From: Candidatus Gastranaerophilales bacterium
GTDB taxonomy: Bacteria; Cyanobacteriota; Vampirovibrionia; Gastranaerophilales; Gastranaerophilaceae
DNA length: 51,466 nucleotides
Direction: 5' to 3'
Assembly: GCA_944325175.1 (NCBI GenBank)
Contig: CALUYZ010000011.1
Location: forward strand, 1 to 51,466
Shown: positions 1 through 9,276 of the stretch, in pieces
Layout of the letters: the number at the start of each line of letters is the position of its first letter
Position numbering within the stretch: position 1 is the stretch's first letter
The notes under the pieces: generated by a model
The model's input: only the letters and a program-made list of their open reading frames with translations
Database searches by the model: none
Told to the model about the DNA's origin: nothing
Program-made: the position numbers and the translations under genes

Positions 1-806
1 TGTTGGCTGCAAAAGAACCTCTATTAATGCTTCCGCCTCATAAAGACCCTGAAAATGGCTTATCTTCAAAAGATGCCATAGTTCCTGATGTATCTTTTGA
101 TAGGGATAGTTCAAGCGCTATAAAATCATCACAAGCTGTTATTGAAGGTTCCGATACAATGAAAGATGAAGTCAAATTGCCTTCTGATGATTTTTTACAA
201 TTTTATCAAGATGATGAAGCTCAGCGTGCAGAAAAACTTCAAGAAGCTCATAAAAATCAGCTGGAAATAATTTCTGCCATGCTGAATGAATCTCTTTCAG
301 AACTTCAAGAAGGTTTGGAAGAGATAGAATCAATTAATTTGCCTGAAAAATTTTATCAGGATGAAAATAAAGATGAATTTCCTGATATAGATTCTGTTAT
401 TTTGGATATGCGCAATGGAAAATATGGCAAAAGCGCGCAAAATACGGTTGAATATCATTTAGATGATGCTGCAGTTGAGATATACAAAGAAATGAGCCCC
501 GAGACAATCGGTGCGCTTTCTGCTCACTTTATTGAAATGACTGTCAATAAAAATGCAACAGGCGGCTCTGATAAAGCTAAGTTAAAACGATTAAAAACAA
601 TGGAGAAAAAATTTACTCCTTCGGGAATTAAAAAAATAATGTCTACAGATACAGGCAGCAAAAGACTTTTAGCCTATATTCAAGGAATTGAATATGTTGA
701 TTTAAAACCTGATGCAAATTTTTACCGCAAAATAACTAATATGCAAAAATATATGCAGGCAAAAAAGGAAAATTTAAACTGGTTGTATGCCGTTGCAAAA
801 GGCTAA
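1..806 (+). CDS. C-terminal part of an unknown protein, cut by window start
   Basis: The reading frame is open from the first base to the TAA at 804-806, so the true start lies upstream; the TTG at position 3 is probably internal. About 267 residues are visible. No known domain was recognised. The visible part is acidic and mostly helical: a disordered-looking Ser/Asp-rich stretch (about residues 15-65), a Glu/Leu-rich helical stretch (about 70-115) that may be a coiled coil, then a basic C-terminal region. There is no signal peptide or membrane segment in this part. It converges on the GGDEF/HD-GYP gene, with a shared terminator between them. Function unknown. Confidence 0.7.
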   Translation, partial: LAAKEPLLMLPPHKDPENGLSSKDAIVPDVSFDRDSSSAIKSSQAVIEGSDTMKDEVKLPSDDFLQFYQDDEAQRAEKLQEAHKNQLEIISAMLNESLSELQEGLEEIESINLPEKFYQDENKDEFPDIDSVILDMRNGKYGKSAQNTVEYHLDDAAVEIYKEMSPETIGALSAHFIEMTVNKNATGGSDKAKLKRLKTMEKKFTPSGIKKIMSTDTGSKRLLAYIQGIEYVDLKPDANFYRKITNMQKYMQAKKENLNWLYAVAKG

Positions 807-811
807 AAAAT

Positions 812-845
812 AAAAGGCTTACAGGAAATTATAAGCCTTTTATTT
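812..845. terminator. Bidirectional Rho-independent terminator
   Basis: A perfect 10-bp stem pairs AAAAGGCTTA (812-821) with TAAGCCTTTT (832-841) around a 10-nt loop. T-rich DNA follows on the plus strand and the A run at 812-815 gives a U run on the minus strand, so it can end both converging genes. Confidence 0.8.
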
Positions 846-856
846 ATTCGTTTTAT

Positions 857-2725
857 TTAAGCACTTGTAGATAAGCTTGGCGCAATTATTACAAATTGTC
901 TTACAAGTTCTTTATCCCATTGTATATTGGCGCCTAATTTCAAAATCTCGCAAGCCTTTTCTATTCCTAAACCTTTTCTGTATGGTCTATCTGAAATTAG
1001 TGCATGGTAGGCGTCTGCTATTGCTACAATTCTTGCAGATAATGGAATTTCTTCGCCTTTTAATCCGTAAGGATAACCCGTGCCGTCATAATGTTCATGG
1101 TGATATTTAACCATAGGAATTAAATCACGAAGCGATTCGTTTGGCGCCAAAACTTTGTCTGCGCCAATAACAGGGTGCTGCTTCATAATTTCCCATTCTT
1201 CATCAGTTAGCATAGACGGTTTTCTTAAAACATTTTCAGGAATACCGATTTTACCTATATCATGCAACAAACCGCCTAATCTGATTCTTTCAACTTCAGA
1301 TTCAGGAAGCCCTACAGCCCTTGCCAATGCCTCAGAATATCTTGAAACACAAGCAGAATGACCTTTTGTGTATGTATCTTTGGCATCAATCGTGTTTGCA
1401 AGAGATGTAACAACATCCAATAAATGCGAACTTGAAATTATTTGTTCGTTGTGGAATTTGTTAATTAATTCTTCTTCAAATTGAACGCCGATTTGAGCGT
1501 GTTTTTTGGTTAAAACTTCAGCAAAGCATTTAAGCGCTTCATCATCCCAGAAATTGTAATCTTCACTTGTAATAACTTTGCAATTTCCAACTTCTTCAGA
1601 TTTGCTTTTTGAAATATACATTGCTTGTTCTGCTAAAACTAAAAGTTTTTCTTGGTTTTCAGATGATTTCGGATAAGATGAAATGCCCATTGAAACTTTA
1701 ATTGGACCAACGTCATCTATATAAACGCAAGATAGAACGTATGATAAATATTCTGCAATATATTTTGCTTCATCTAAACTTGTATTTGGCATTATAATGG
1801 CAATTTCATCGCCGCCATATCTGCCTGCAAAATCTGTATTTCTAATGTTTTGTTTAATTTTTTGGGCAACGGTTTTAATAACTTCATCGCCCCTGGCATG
1901 ACCTAAGTCTCTATTTATTCTTGTAATATTTGCAACGTCTGTAATTAAAACAGAAAGTGTTTCGCCCTTTGCTTCTGCTGCTTGAATTTGCCTGTGAAGT
2001 TCTTCTTGTAAGTGCCTGTGGTTTGCAAGACCGGTTAGAGCGTCTGTATCAGAATTTGTTTCAACAAGTTCCAATAAATTTTTGGTTTGTGCAAAAAGCG
2101 CAAGAGTGTTTGCTATGAGCTGGCAAAATTCAATGGTGGCGCTTAGATGATAATTGCCTACAATATAAACACCAATACATTCATCTATTGCTATTAGAGG
2201 AATAATAGCAGTTGATGCATGGGTTTGATACCATGAGCTTAAAAAGCCTGTATCTTGAGTTGTAACCGTTTTTTTAGTTCTAATTGCTTTTACGACAGGG
2301 TTGTTTTCATCTGTCATAATTGTTTTTGTTGTATAGGTTGAACCTATTTTATCGATTAATTTAATATTAACGCAATTTGAATGTTTATTATAAAGCCCGA
2401 TTGCAGTAAAGCTTACTTGAAGCTTGTTTACCATTATACTGTTTAAGGAATAAAATAATTGTCCTAAATCATTTTTGATTAAAAAGGCATCGTTTACAAA
2501 GCGCATAACCTCTTGAAAACCGACATTAACCTGTTTTATAAGGTGATTTCTGGCAGAGCCTGTTGAGTACAATTTATTTGCAGAGGTTCTTGAGCCTATA
2601 GGGGCGCCTGTCATAATAGGGTTTGTCAAGATTGGCGATATTGCCTTTCTTACAGTTGTTTGTTTTTCCTTTTCGCTATATAAATTGTTTTTGATTTCTT
2701 CTTTAGGGGTATTATTTGGTGTCAC
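857..2725 (-). CDS. GAF-GGDEF-HD-GYP cyclic-di-GMP signalling protein
   Basis: A 622-residue cytosolic protein with a GTG start. Residues about 65-215 resemble a GAF sensor. Residues about 225-380 are a GGDEF diguanylate cyclase domain with GGDEI at 304-308 and an RxxD inhibitory site, RNTD, at 295-298, so both catalysis and product feedback look possible. Residues about 430-610 are an HD-GYP phosphodiesterase domain with HD at 488-489, HHEHYDGTGYP at 542-552 and DAYHAL following. The protein could therefore both make and degrade cyclic-di-GMP, with the GAF domain probably setting the balance. There is no signal peptide or membrane segment. It stands alone on the minus strand and ends at the shared terminator. 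The domain calls are firm; net activity is not known. Confidence 0.93.
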   Translation of the reverse strand: MTPNNTPKEEIKNNLYSEKEKQTTVRKAISPILTNPIMTGAPIGSRTSANKLYSTGSARNHLIKQVNVGFQEVMRFVNDAFLIKNDLGQLFYSLNSIMVNKLQVSFTAIGLYNKHSNCVNIKLIDKIGSTYTTKTIMTDENNPVVKAIRTKKTVTTQDTGFLSSWYQTHASTAIIPLIAIDECIGVYIVGNYHLSATIEFCQLIANTLALFAQTKNLLELVETNSDTDALTGLANHRHLQEELHRQIQAAEAKGETLSVLITDVANITRINRDLGHARGDEVIKTVAQKIKQNIRNTDFAGRYGGDEIAIIMPNTSLDEAKYIAEYLSYVLSCVYIDDVGPIKVSMGISSYPKSSENQEKLLVLAEQAMYISKSKSEEVGNCKVITSEDYNFWDDEALKCFAEVLTKKHAQIGVQFEEELINKFHNEQIISSSHLLDVVTSLANTIDAKDTYTKGHSACVSRYSEALARAVGLPESEVERIRLGGLLHDIGKIGIPENVLRKPSMLTDEEWEIMKQHPVIGADKVLAPNESLRDLIPMVKYHHEHYDGTGYPYGLKGEEIPLSARIVAIADAYHALISDRPYRKGLGIEKACEILKLGANIQWDKELVRQFVIIAPSLSTSA

Positions 2726-2867
2726 TTAATTCTAACCTTCAAATAAAATATATTTTTTCACATGTATTACAAGTAAGAACATAGAATAAATTGACATATT
2801 AATGATGATTTGTTACGAAATTGTATTAATTCTTAATAATTCAATAATTCTCATCCTTCCTTAATAC

Positions 2868-3155
2868 CTAGATTATATGATTTTTTGGGCTAATTAGCAA
2901 GTCTTTCAGAGAATTTTTTTCTCCTTTTAATATTGTTATATTAGATTTTGGCACCTCAAATTGACTTGAAAGATATTCTATGATAGCTTTATTTGCTTTT
3001 CCTTCTACTGCGGGCTTATTTATTCTTAATTTTAAAACGCCTTCCATATATTCTTCCAAAGTATTAAATTTTGCATTTGCAATAACTTTAATTTTTAAAT
3101 TAACCGTTTCGCCTTTTTGTAGTTTTTCTTTAATTTTTAAGGTAATATCGTCCAT
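2868..3155 (-). CDS. DUF167 (YggU-type) family protein
   Basis: A 95-residue protein of the DUF167 family, a small widely conserved fold of unknown function. The hallmark PAVEGKANKAIIEYLSSQF-like segment is in the middle, followed by the typical ITILKGEKNSLK stretch near the C-terminus. The length matches the family. It is divergent from rel across a 91-bp AT-rich spacer. No clear Shine-Dalgarno sequence precedes the ATG. Confidence 0.88.
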   Translation of the reverse strand: MDDITLKIKEKLQKGETVNLKIKVIANAKFNTLEEYMEGVLKLRINKPAVEGKANKAIIEYLSSQFEVPKSNITILKGEKNSLKDLLISPKNHII

Positions 3156-3246
3156 TTTTTAAAAATACTTTCAATGGTATATAGTAAAATTTATAAAAAA
3201 GTAGTATTATCTTTTATGCGTTTATTATAAGGCATAATTTTATTTA

Positions 3247-5475
3247 ATGACACATCTTACACACTTTCTTGAAGTTAAACACATTTTAATGTCCCAAAAC
3301 AGAAGGCCTGAAGATATTGCAGAAATTGAAAAGGCTTATCTTTTTGCAGCTAAACTCCACGAGGGGCAATATAGAATTTCAGAAGAGCCTTATATTATTC
3401 ACCCCATTGAAGTTGCAAAAATTTTAGCGGAATTAAAACTTGATACCCACACAGTTATTGCCGCTTTTTTGCACGATATTTTAGAAGACACTGATACAAG
3501 CCCTGATGAAATTGTTAAAAATTTTGGTGAAGATGTTCTGAAGCTTGTTCAAGGGGTTACAAAGCTTGGCAAATACCGCTTTAAATCTAAAGAAGAAAGG
3601 CAAGCGGAAAATTTTAGAAGAATGTTTATTGCAATGGCGGAAGATGTTCGAATTATCTTTCTAAAGTTGGCAGACAGGCTTCATAACATGCGAACGCTTA
3701 ATTATATGGCAGCAAACAAACAAAAAAGAATTGCTCAAGAAACGCTTGATATTTTTGCGCCATTAGCTAACCGCCTTGGTATCGGGAAAATGAAAGCAGA
3801 ACTTGAAGATTTATCGCTTCGCTATATAGACCCTGAAAAATATTATCAAATTGCAAAACTTGTTGCTCAAACCAAAAACGAAAGAGATGCGCTTGTAAAT
3901 TCCTTAATTGAAATAACAAAAAAACATTTAGAAGAAAACGGTGTCAGCGCAACAATTTATGGCAGAGCAAAACATTATTATTCCATATACAATAAAATGA
4001 AGCGACAAAATGTTTCTTTTGACCAATTATATGATATTACGGCAATAAGAGTTATAGTTAAAGATGAAAAAGATTGTTACAATGCTCTTGGTATAATCCA
4101 CTCCAAATTTAAACCAATCCCCGGCCGTTTTAAAGATTACATTGCTATGCCAAAAGGCAATATGTACCGCTCTTTGCACACATCTGTTATCGGTTTAAAA
4201 AATAAACCTTTTGAAATTCAAATAAGAACAAAAGAAATGCATGAAGTGGCTGAATATGGTTTGGCTGCGCATTGGAGATATAAAGAATCAGGTTCTGTTA
4301 AAGCTGAAGATGCAAACGACATTAAATTTAACTGGATGAGAAAACTCATTGAAATTTCAAAAGATGAAACAGATGCTAAAGAATTTGTAGAATCCGTTAA
4401 ATTAGATTTATTTTCAGATCAAGTTTTTACATTCACCCCCGCAGGTGATGTTATAGACCTTCCCTATGGTTCCACCCCTGTTGATTTTGCATACAGAATT
4501 CACACAGAAGTTGGCCACAGAACAGTTGGCGCCCTTGTAAACGGCAGAATTGTGCAGCTTGATACAAAGCTTCAAAACGGCGATATTGTTGAAATTTTAA
4601 CATCTAAACAATGCATGCCAAAAATAGATTGGCTTGATTTTGTTGCAACTAAAAATACTGCAAATAAAATCAGAAACTGGTTTAAAAAATATAAAAGAGA
4701 AGATAACCTTGAGATAGGAAGAAGCAATTTAGAAGCTGAACTTACAAAAGCGGTTTTTGACGAACTTATAAAAACAGGCGAAATAGATAGAACCGCAAGG
4801 GAAATGAATTATAAAACTTCAGACGACCTGTTTGCTGCTTTAGGCTATGGCGAAACTACTTTAAGAAAAGTTATAAATAAAATCCACAGACCAACAAAAC
4901 AAGATATAACAGAAATTGACCACGAAAAAGAAACTTATAAAAAGAAAAAATCATCTAAGAAAAATGACATTATAGGTTTAGAGGATATGGTTTGGAGCCT
5001 TGCAAAATGCTGCTCGCCACTCCCTGGGGAACCCATTGTAGGTGTTGTTACAAGGTCAAAAGGCGTTTCTGTTCACAGGCTTGATTGTAAATGTTTGTTT
5101 GATATAGACCCAAACAGAATGATGGATATATCTTGGGCAAATAATGTTTCACAAGGTACATACGTTGCTCACCTAAGAATTGAAGCGCAAGAAAGAGTGG
5201 GTTTATTAAAAGATGTTTTAATTAAAATTGCAGATACAAACACAAACGTTTCATACGCATACAGCTATTCAAAAAACAAAAAATTCGGCATTATTGACCT
5301 TGGAATTGAATTAAATGATATTGAAACCTTAAAGAAAATTATAAATAACCTTCAATCCATGCAAGATGTTTTATCTGTTCGAAGATTGCAGCAAAAAAAT
5401 GATTTAACGGCACAAAGACCACAAAAGAAAAATCATAAAAATAAAAGACCGCCAAAGCAGGATAATATTCACTAA
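3247..5475 (+). CDS. rel: Rel/SpoT-type (p)ppGpp synthetase/hydrolase
   Basis: A 742-residue long-form RelA/SpoT homologue that makes and breaks the stringent-response alarmone (p)ppGpp. The HD hydrolase domain (about 25-180) keeps HP at 52-53 and LHDILEDT with HD at 75-76, so hydrolysis should be active. The synthetase domain (about 235-345) carries GRAKHYYSIYNK, YDITAIRVIV and the DYIAMPKGNMYRSLHTS segment. A TGS domain (about 390-452), a Cys/His-containing segment (CCSPLPGEPIVGVVTR ... HRLDC, about 588-615) and a C-terminal ACT domain (about 640-710) follow, then a basic tail. One bifunctional enzyme is usual outside the gamma- and betaproteobacteria. ribF begins on the base after its stop codon. 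No strong Shine-Dalgarno precedes the ATG; a second ATG lies 14 codons in. Confidence 0.95.
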   Translation: MTHLTHFLEVKHILMSQNRRPEDIAEIEKAYLFAAKLHEGQYRISEEPYIIHPIEVAKILAELKLDTHTVIAAFLHDILEDTDTSPDEIVKNFGEDVLKLVQGVTKLGKYRFKSKEERQAENFRRMFIAMAEDVRIIFLKLADRLHNMRTLNYMAANKQKRIAQETLDIFAPLANRLGIGKMKAELEDLSLRYIDPEKYYQIAKLVAQTKNERDALVNSLIEITKKHLEENGVSATIYGRAKHYYSIYNKMKRQNVSFDQLYDITAIRVIVKDEKDCYNALGIIHSKFKPIPGRFKDYIAMPKGNMYRSLHTSVIGLKNKPFEIQIRTKEMHEVAEYGLAAHWRYKESGSVKAEDANDIKFNWMRKLIEISKDETDAKEFVESVKLDLFSDQVFTFTPAGDVIDLPYGSTPVDFAYRIHTEVGHRTVGALVNGRIVQLDTKLQNGDIVEILTSKQCMPKIDWLDFVATKNTANKIRNWFKKYKREDNLEIGRSNLEAELTKAVFDELIKTGEIDRTAREMNYKTSDDLFAALGYGETTLRKVINKIHRPTKQDITEIDHEKETYKKKKSSKKNDIIGLEDMVWSLAKCCSPLPGEPIVGVVTRSKGVSVHRLDCKCLFDIDPNRMMDISWANNVSQGTYVAHLRIEAQERVGLLKDVLIKIADTNTNVSYAYSYSKNKKFGIIDLGIELNDIETLKKIINNLQSMQDVLSVRRLQQKNDLTAQRPQKKNHKNKRPPKQDNIH

Positions 5476-6381
5476 ATGGGCATTTACTTTGATTTGAACG
5501 ACAATAAAAATACGGCTCTTGCGCTTGGTTTTTTTGATGGCGTTCATTTTGCACATCAAACATTAATTAAAAAAACAGTAGAAATTGCAAATAAAAACGG
5601 TTTAAAAAGCGCTCTTATAACGTTTATGGAGTCCCCTTATTACATTCTGACAGGAAAAAAAGCTTCATACATTACTTTGACGGATGAAAAAATTGAATTA
5701 ATCAAAGCGCTTGGAATTGATGATATATATATTCTTGATTTTAATAAATATAAATCAATGCAGGCGGTTGATTATATCAATCATATTTTAATTGAGCATT
5801 TTCACCCAAAATATATTGTAACCGGTTTTAATCATAGGTTTGGTGCAAATAAACAAGGTGATTGCAAGCTTTTATCTTCATATAACAAAAATTTTAATTA
5901 TATTGAAATTAGCCCGATTTTTGAAAACAATATTTTAATTTCAAGCACAAATATTAAAAAATTTATCACAGACGGCAAAATTGAACTTGCAAACAAAATG
6001 CTAAACAGAAATTTTTCAATTACGGGAAAAGTTGTATGCGGGCAACAAATTGCAAGAAAATTGGGCTATAATACTGCAAATATAATTTTAGATACAAAAC
6101 TTATAAGACCAAAACACGGAGTATATTTTGGATATAGTTATTTCGAAGATAAAAAATTTCCTTCTTTGATTAATTTTGGAATTCGTCCGAGCGTTGACAA
6201 AAATCTTATTGAAACGCTTGAGGTGCACTTATTAAATTTTAACGGCAACCTTTATTCAAAAATGTTAAAGGTTGAATTTTTAAAATTTGTACGTGGTGAA
6301 ATTAAATTTTCAAATCTTGATGAATTAAAACAGCAAATTAATTCTGATTATTGCGAGCTTTTAAATTTTATTAAAGAATAA
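5476..6381 (+). CDS. ribF: Bifunctional riboflavin kinase/FAD synthetase
   Basis: A 301-residue RibF. It phosphorylates riboflavin to FMN and adenylates FMN to FAD. The N-terminal nucleotidyltransferase half shows LGFFDGVHFAHQ (family GxFDGvHxGHQ; the second Gly is Ala here) and TGFNHRFGANKQGD. The C-terminal riboflavin kinase half shows GYNTANI, PKHGVYFGY and FPSLINFGIRPS, ending with the usual LEVHLLNFNGNLY ... VEFLKFVRGEIKF pattern. The length is normal. Its ATG abuts the rel stop codon (TAAATG), which suggests co-transcription and translational coupling. Confidence 0.95.
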   Translation: MGIYFDLNDNKNTALALGFFDGVHFAHQTLIKKTVEIANKNGLKSALITFMESPYYILTGKKASYITLTDEKIELIKALGIDDIYILDFNKYKSMQAVDYINHILIEHFHPKYIVTGFNHRFGANKQGDCKLLSSYNKNFNYIEISPIFENNILISSTNIKKFITDGKIELANKMLNRNFSITGKVVCGQQIARKLGYNTANIILDTKLIRPKHGVYFGYSYFEDKKFPSLINFGIRPSVDKNLIETLEVHLLNFNGNLYSKMLKVEFLKFVRGEIKFSNLDELKQQINSDYCELLNFIKE

Positions 6382-6451
6382 AATATGTACACAAAAATAT
6401 AAACCCAAAGCAAATTGCGAGGTAGACCTCTGTAATTTTTTCTAAAACCAT
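6371..6451 (-). CDS. Tiny single-span membrane peptide (26 aa)
   Basis: A small open frame: ATG at 6449-6451, TAA at 6371-6373. The product starts MVLEKITEV and continues as one hydrophobic helix with LAICFGFIFL in the middle, ending YFIL. A good Shine-Dalgarno, AAAAGGGA, lies about 5 nt before the ATG. The last 11 bases overlap the end of ribF antisense. Its size, single helix and an AIC...GFI pattern resemble the 25-residue peptide at 43652-43729. I recognise no family. Support is the start signal plus the membrane-helix composition; such a short frame can arise by chance. Confidence 0.5.
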   Translation of the reverse strand: MVLEKITEVYLAICFGFIFLCTYFIL

Positions 6452-6605
6452 TTTTATCCCTTTTCTTAACTTGAAATTATATTAAAACCTTTTTAAAAAA
6501 AATAAACCTATACAGGTTGCCTAATTCCTTTTATTTTTCTCTTCTTTTGTTGTAAAATTTTTTATAAAATATTATGTTGCTTTTGAAACAATTAAAGAGG
6601 CTTTA

Positions 6606-8762
6606 ATGACAATAAAAAAGATAATTTCATTTTTGTTAATATCATTGATAATTTTGACTGATTCAAGTGTTTTATTGGCTGAAGAAACAGCTAATCAAGA
6701 GGAAAACATTCAAAATGTTGCATTTCAAAAAGAAGATATGGTTATTCCAAACAAACTTCAAAAAGAAATAAAACAAGAAATCGGAAAAATTTACGGCACA
6801 GAAAATGTTGATGAAATTTTTAATAAAGTTTATGAAATAGCGAAAAAAACAAAAGAAGAAAGGCCGCCTGAGTTTTTAAAAGAAGATATACAAAGGGCGG
6901 ATGATTGGTATAAAGATGAAATTATTTATACATTTTATGCTGATCAGTTTGGCGTTCAAGACGACAACAAAACCAATCAATTTAATGACACTGCAAAAAT
7001 GTTGGATTATCTTTCCGATTTAGGTGTTACAACTTTGCATATTCTTCCTTTTGCAGAATCTCCCATGAATGATGCGGGCTTTGATGTTAAAAACCCAAAA
7101 AATGTTCGTGCAGATTTAGGCGGCATGCCGCAATTCAAAAATTTTGTTAAAGAAGCCAAAAAAAGAGGGTTTAAAATTAAAACAGATTTAGTTTTAAACC
7201 ACTTTTCAGACCAGCACACTTGGTTTCAAGATTTATTAAAGGGTGATTTATCTAAACTTGATTATTTTGTCTATAAAGAAAAAATGCCGGAATACAAAAG
7301 ATATAAAGATGAAAAATTGGGCGTTGTTATAGAATATACTGAAGAATCAGGCAAAATTTCAAAAAGAAGGCTTATTTTCCCTGAAATTTCAGAAAATCAT
7401 TACAGAAAAATAACGGTAAAAGGTAACGATTATTATATTTATCACACCTTCTACCCCTTTCAACCGGATATTAACTGGTTAAACCCAAATGTTTTATATT
7501 ACAACTTAGAAACCATTAACTATTGGGCAAACATGGGTGTTGACATTTTCAGAATGGATGCAATTCCATATCTTTCAAAAGAAGAAGGCACAAACGCAGA
7601 AAACCAACCCATAACCCACAGCATTATTAAACTTTTAAGCGCATACATTCAAGCTGTTTCTCCAAGGTCTGTAATTCAGGCAGAAGCTTGTCAGCAGCCA
7701 AAAGAAATTCTTCCTTATTTTGGACTAGAAAGAAAAGTAAATATTGCAAACAAAGAAGGCGAAAAAGAAATTAAAAGAACGGATGAATTTCAAATTGCGT
7801 ATCATTTCCCATATATGCCGGCACTTTGGGCAACCTTGATTACAAAAGATTCAAAATATTTTAAAGAAATTGATAAAACAACGCCTGAAATTCCACAAAG
7901 TGCCATTTGGGCAGTGTTTTTAAGGGTTCATGATGAATTAACTTTAGAGATGATTGACCCCGATACAAGGGAATTAATTTACAATTCACTTGTAAATAAA
8001 GGGGTTGAATTTAGAGAAGGTTTTGGCGTTTCAGGCAGAATGGCAAACTTTTTGGATAATAACCCGCAAAGAATTGCAATGGCATTTTCCATTTTATTTT
8101 CAATAAAAGGTGTTCCTATTATTTATTATGGCGATGAAATCGGCATCAGGAACAATTATTCAAATGCTATTGATTCAGCTAAAACAAGAGAAATAAAGCA
8201 AAAGAAAAATAAAATAAGTTTATTATCTTATTTCGATTCAAGAGATATAAACAGGGGCAAAGTTAATGCCAAAATGTTTTATGGTTCCAGTAAAAATTAC
8301 TATGAATTCAACAGCAAAATATATAAAAAAGTTAAAAATTTAATAGAAGTAAGAAAAACATTGCCCGAAATTTCAAGGGGAACATTCAATTTGCTCAAAG
8401 CAAGCAGCCCTTCTGTTTTGGCTTATCAAAGAAAATTAAAAGATGAAAGATTAATTGTAATTCAAAATTTATCCGCTGAAAAAGTGACCGTTGAAATTGA
8501 GCTTCCTATTGATATGGTTTTATCTCAAGGTAAAAAACATATTGAATTTTATGATTTAATAGATGAAAATTATATGGATATAAAATCTTTATTTGCTTCA
8601 AGAAAAATTGTTGTAAATTTAAAACCTTATGAATATCTTTGGTTAAAGCCTGTGAAGGAAAAGACAAAAAAGGTTAAAGCTGAAGATAATACCTCAATTT
8701 TTAAAGGTATAATTACAAAGTTTAAAAAGGAAAATAAAACCTCTCCTCAGGATGAAAAATAA
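6606..8762 (+). CDS. Secreted GH13-family alpha-glucan enzyme, trehalose-synthase-like
   Basis: A 718-residue GH13 (alpha-amylase superfamily) protein with a signal peptide (about residues 1-26, ending LLAEE). The barrel runs about 100-600. Expected catalytic residues are present: nucleophile D318 in GVDIFRMDAIPYL, acid/base E360 in VIQAEACQQP, and H442-D443 in RVHDELTLEMID; H199 in LVLNHFSDQHTWF is also kept. The ESPMNDAGFDV, DQHTWF, HDELTLEM and PIIYYGDEIG segments are closest, from memory, to trehalose synthase/amylosucrase-type subfamilies (GH13_16 or GH13_4), with Val for the usual Asn before His442. Those enzymes are normally cytosolic, so a signal peptide is unusual. A Lys-rich tail ends the protein. 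AGAGGC lies about 6 nt before the ATG. Substrate is not predictable by eye. Confidence 0.82.
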   Translation: MTIKKIISFLLISLIILTDSSVLLAEETANQEENIQNVAFQKEDMVIPNKLQKEIKQEIGKIYGTENVDEIFNKVYEIAKKTKEERPPEFLKEDIQRADDWYKDEIIYTFYADQFGVQDDNKTNQFNDTAKMLDYLSDLGVTTLHILPFAESPMNDAGFDVKNPKNVRADLGGMPQFKNFVKEAKKRGFKIKTDLVLNHFSDQHTWFQDLLKGDLSKLDYFVYKEKMPEYKRYKDEKLGVVIEYTEESGKISKRRLIFPEISENHYRKITVKGNDYYIYHTFYPFQPDINWLNPNVLYYNLETINYWANMGVDIFRMDAIPYLSKEEGTNAENQPITHSIIKLLSAYIQAVSPRSVIQAEACQQPKEILPYFGLERKVNIANKEGEKEIKRTDEFQIAYHFPYMPALWATLITKDSKYFKEIDKTTPEIPQSAIWAVFLRVHDELTLEMIDPDTRELIYNSLVNKGVEFREGFGVSGRMANFLDNNPQRIAMAFSILFSIKGVPIIYYGDEIGIRNNYSNAIDSAKTREIKQKKNKISLLSYFDSRDINRGKVNAKMFYGSSKNYYEFNSKIYKKVKNLIEVRKTLPEISRGTFNLLKASSPSVLAYQRKLKDERLIVIQNLSAEKVTVEIELPIDMVLSQGKKHIEFYDLIDENYMDIKSLFASRKIVVNLKPYEYLWLKPVKEKTKKVKAEDNTSIFKGIITKFKKENKTSPQDEK

Positions 8763-8960
8763 GAAAGTTGTTTAAACTTTAAATTTTAGTGAAAGGTTTC
8801 ATTAAAAACTTTTCAAGTCTGATTTATTATTATTTTAATCAGTAATCAGATAATTAAAATTTTAATATCAGCCAAAACCTTGCTTTTAAATCATTCAATC
8901 TAAATATTTATCTGATATAATTGCAAAACGCTTTTATACTGCAATTTAAGAAGCTGTTTG
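8763..8960. other. AT-rich spacer after the GH13 gene
   Basis: No gene is supported on either strand here. A weak inverted repeat CTGATT (8820-8825) / AATCAG (8838-8843) lies near the GH13 stop but lacks a clear U tract. From about 8946 the sequence begins to resemble the left edge of the adjacent 158-bp repeat unit (TAAGAAGC...GTTTG...CTTTCAG). Confidence 0.5.
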
Positions 8961-9118
8961 CTTTCAGATTTATTGTGATTATTTAACATTAACTGACAGC
9001 TTTAATATATGCTTTAATGTCGCTTTCTGAATTAAATTCGCTTAAAGTGACAAGAACCTTGTTGGTTGATGTTTATTCACAAACCAAAGTTTAACTCATA
9101 AGAAGCAATGTTTGTAAA
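8961..9118. repeat. 158-bp tandem repeat, copy A (diverged gcvPA 3' end)
   Basis: First unit of a direct tandem array with a period of exactly 158 bp. On the minus strand it carries a copy of about the last 29 codons of gcvPA with a stop codon. It differs from the other copies over about 35 bp: it would end SDIKAYIKAVS where the gene ends SDIEAYIEAVG. Three of the coding changes are synonymous and three alter residues, so it still reads as a coding end. The rest of the unit is identical to copy B. Confidence 0.9.
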
Positions 9119-9276
9119 CTTTCAGATTTATTGTGATTATTTAATATTAACCAACGGCTTCGATATATGCTTCAATGTCGCTTTCTGAATTAAATTCGCT
9201 TAAAGTGACAAGAACCTTGTTGGTTGATGTTTATTCACAAACCAAAGTTTAACTCATAAGAAGCAATGTTTGTAAA
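9119..9276. repeat. 158-bp tandem repeat, copy B
   Basis: Second full unit. Its first 114 bp are identical to the authentic gcvPA end (copy C). The remaining 44 bp, from ATTCACAAACC to TTTGTAAA, are a filler not found inside gcvPA, which joins one copied gene end to the next. Confidence 0.93.

Noticed and set aside
2788..2815. TTGACA with downstream AT-rich DNA as a plus-strand promoter
   Set aside because: No gene starts downstream on the plus strand before 3247, and the -10 match is poor.
6406..6420. A 15-base match between the spacer after ribF and the nitrilase relic at 49803-49817
   Set aside because: Both are minus-strand coding for a short AICF stretch. In the ribF spacer it lies within the small membrane peptide and the match does not extend, so it is probably coincidence.
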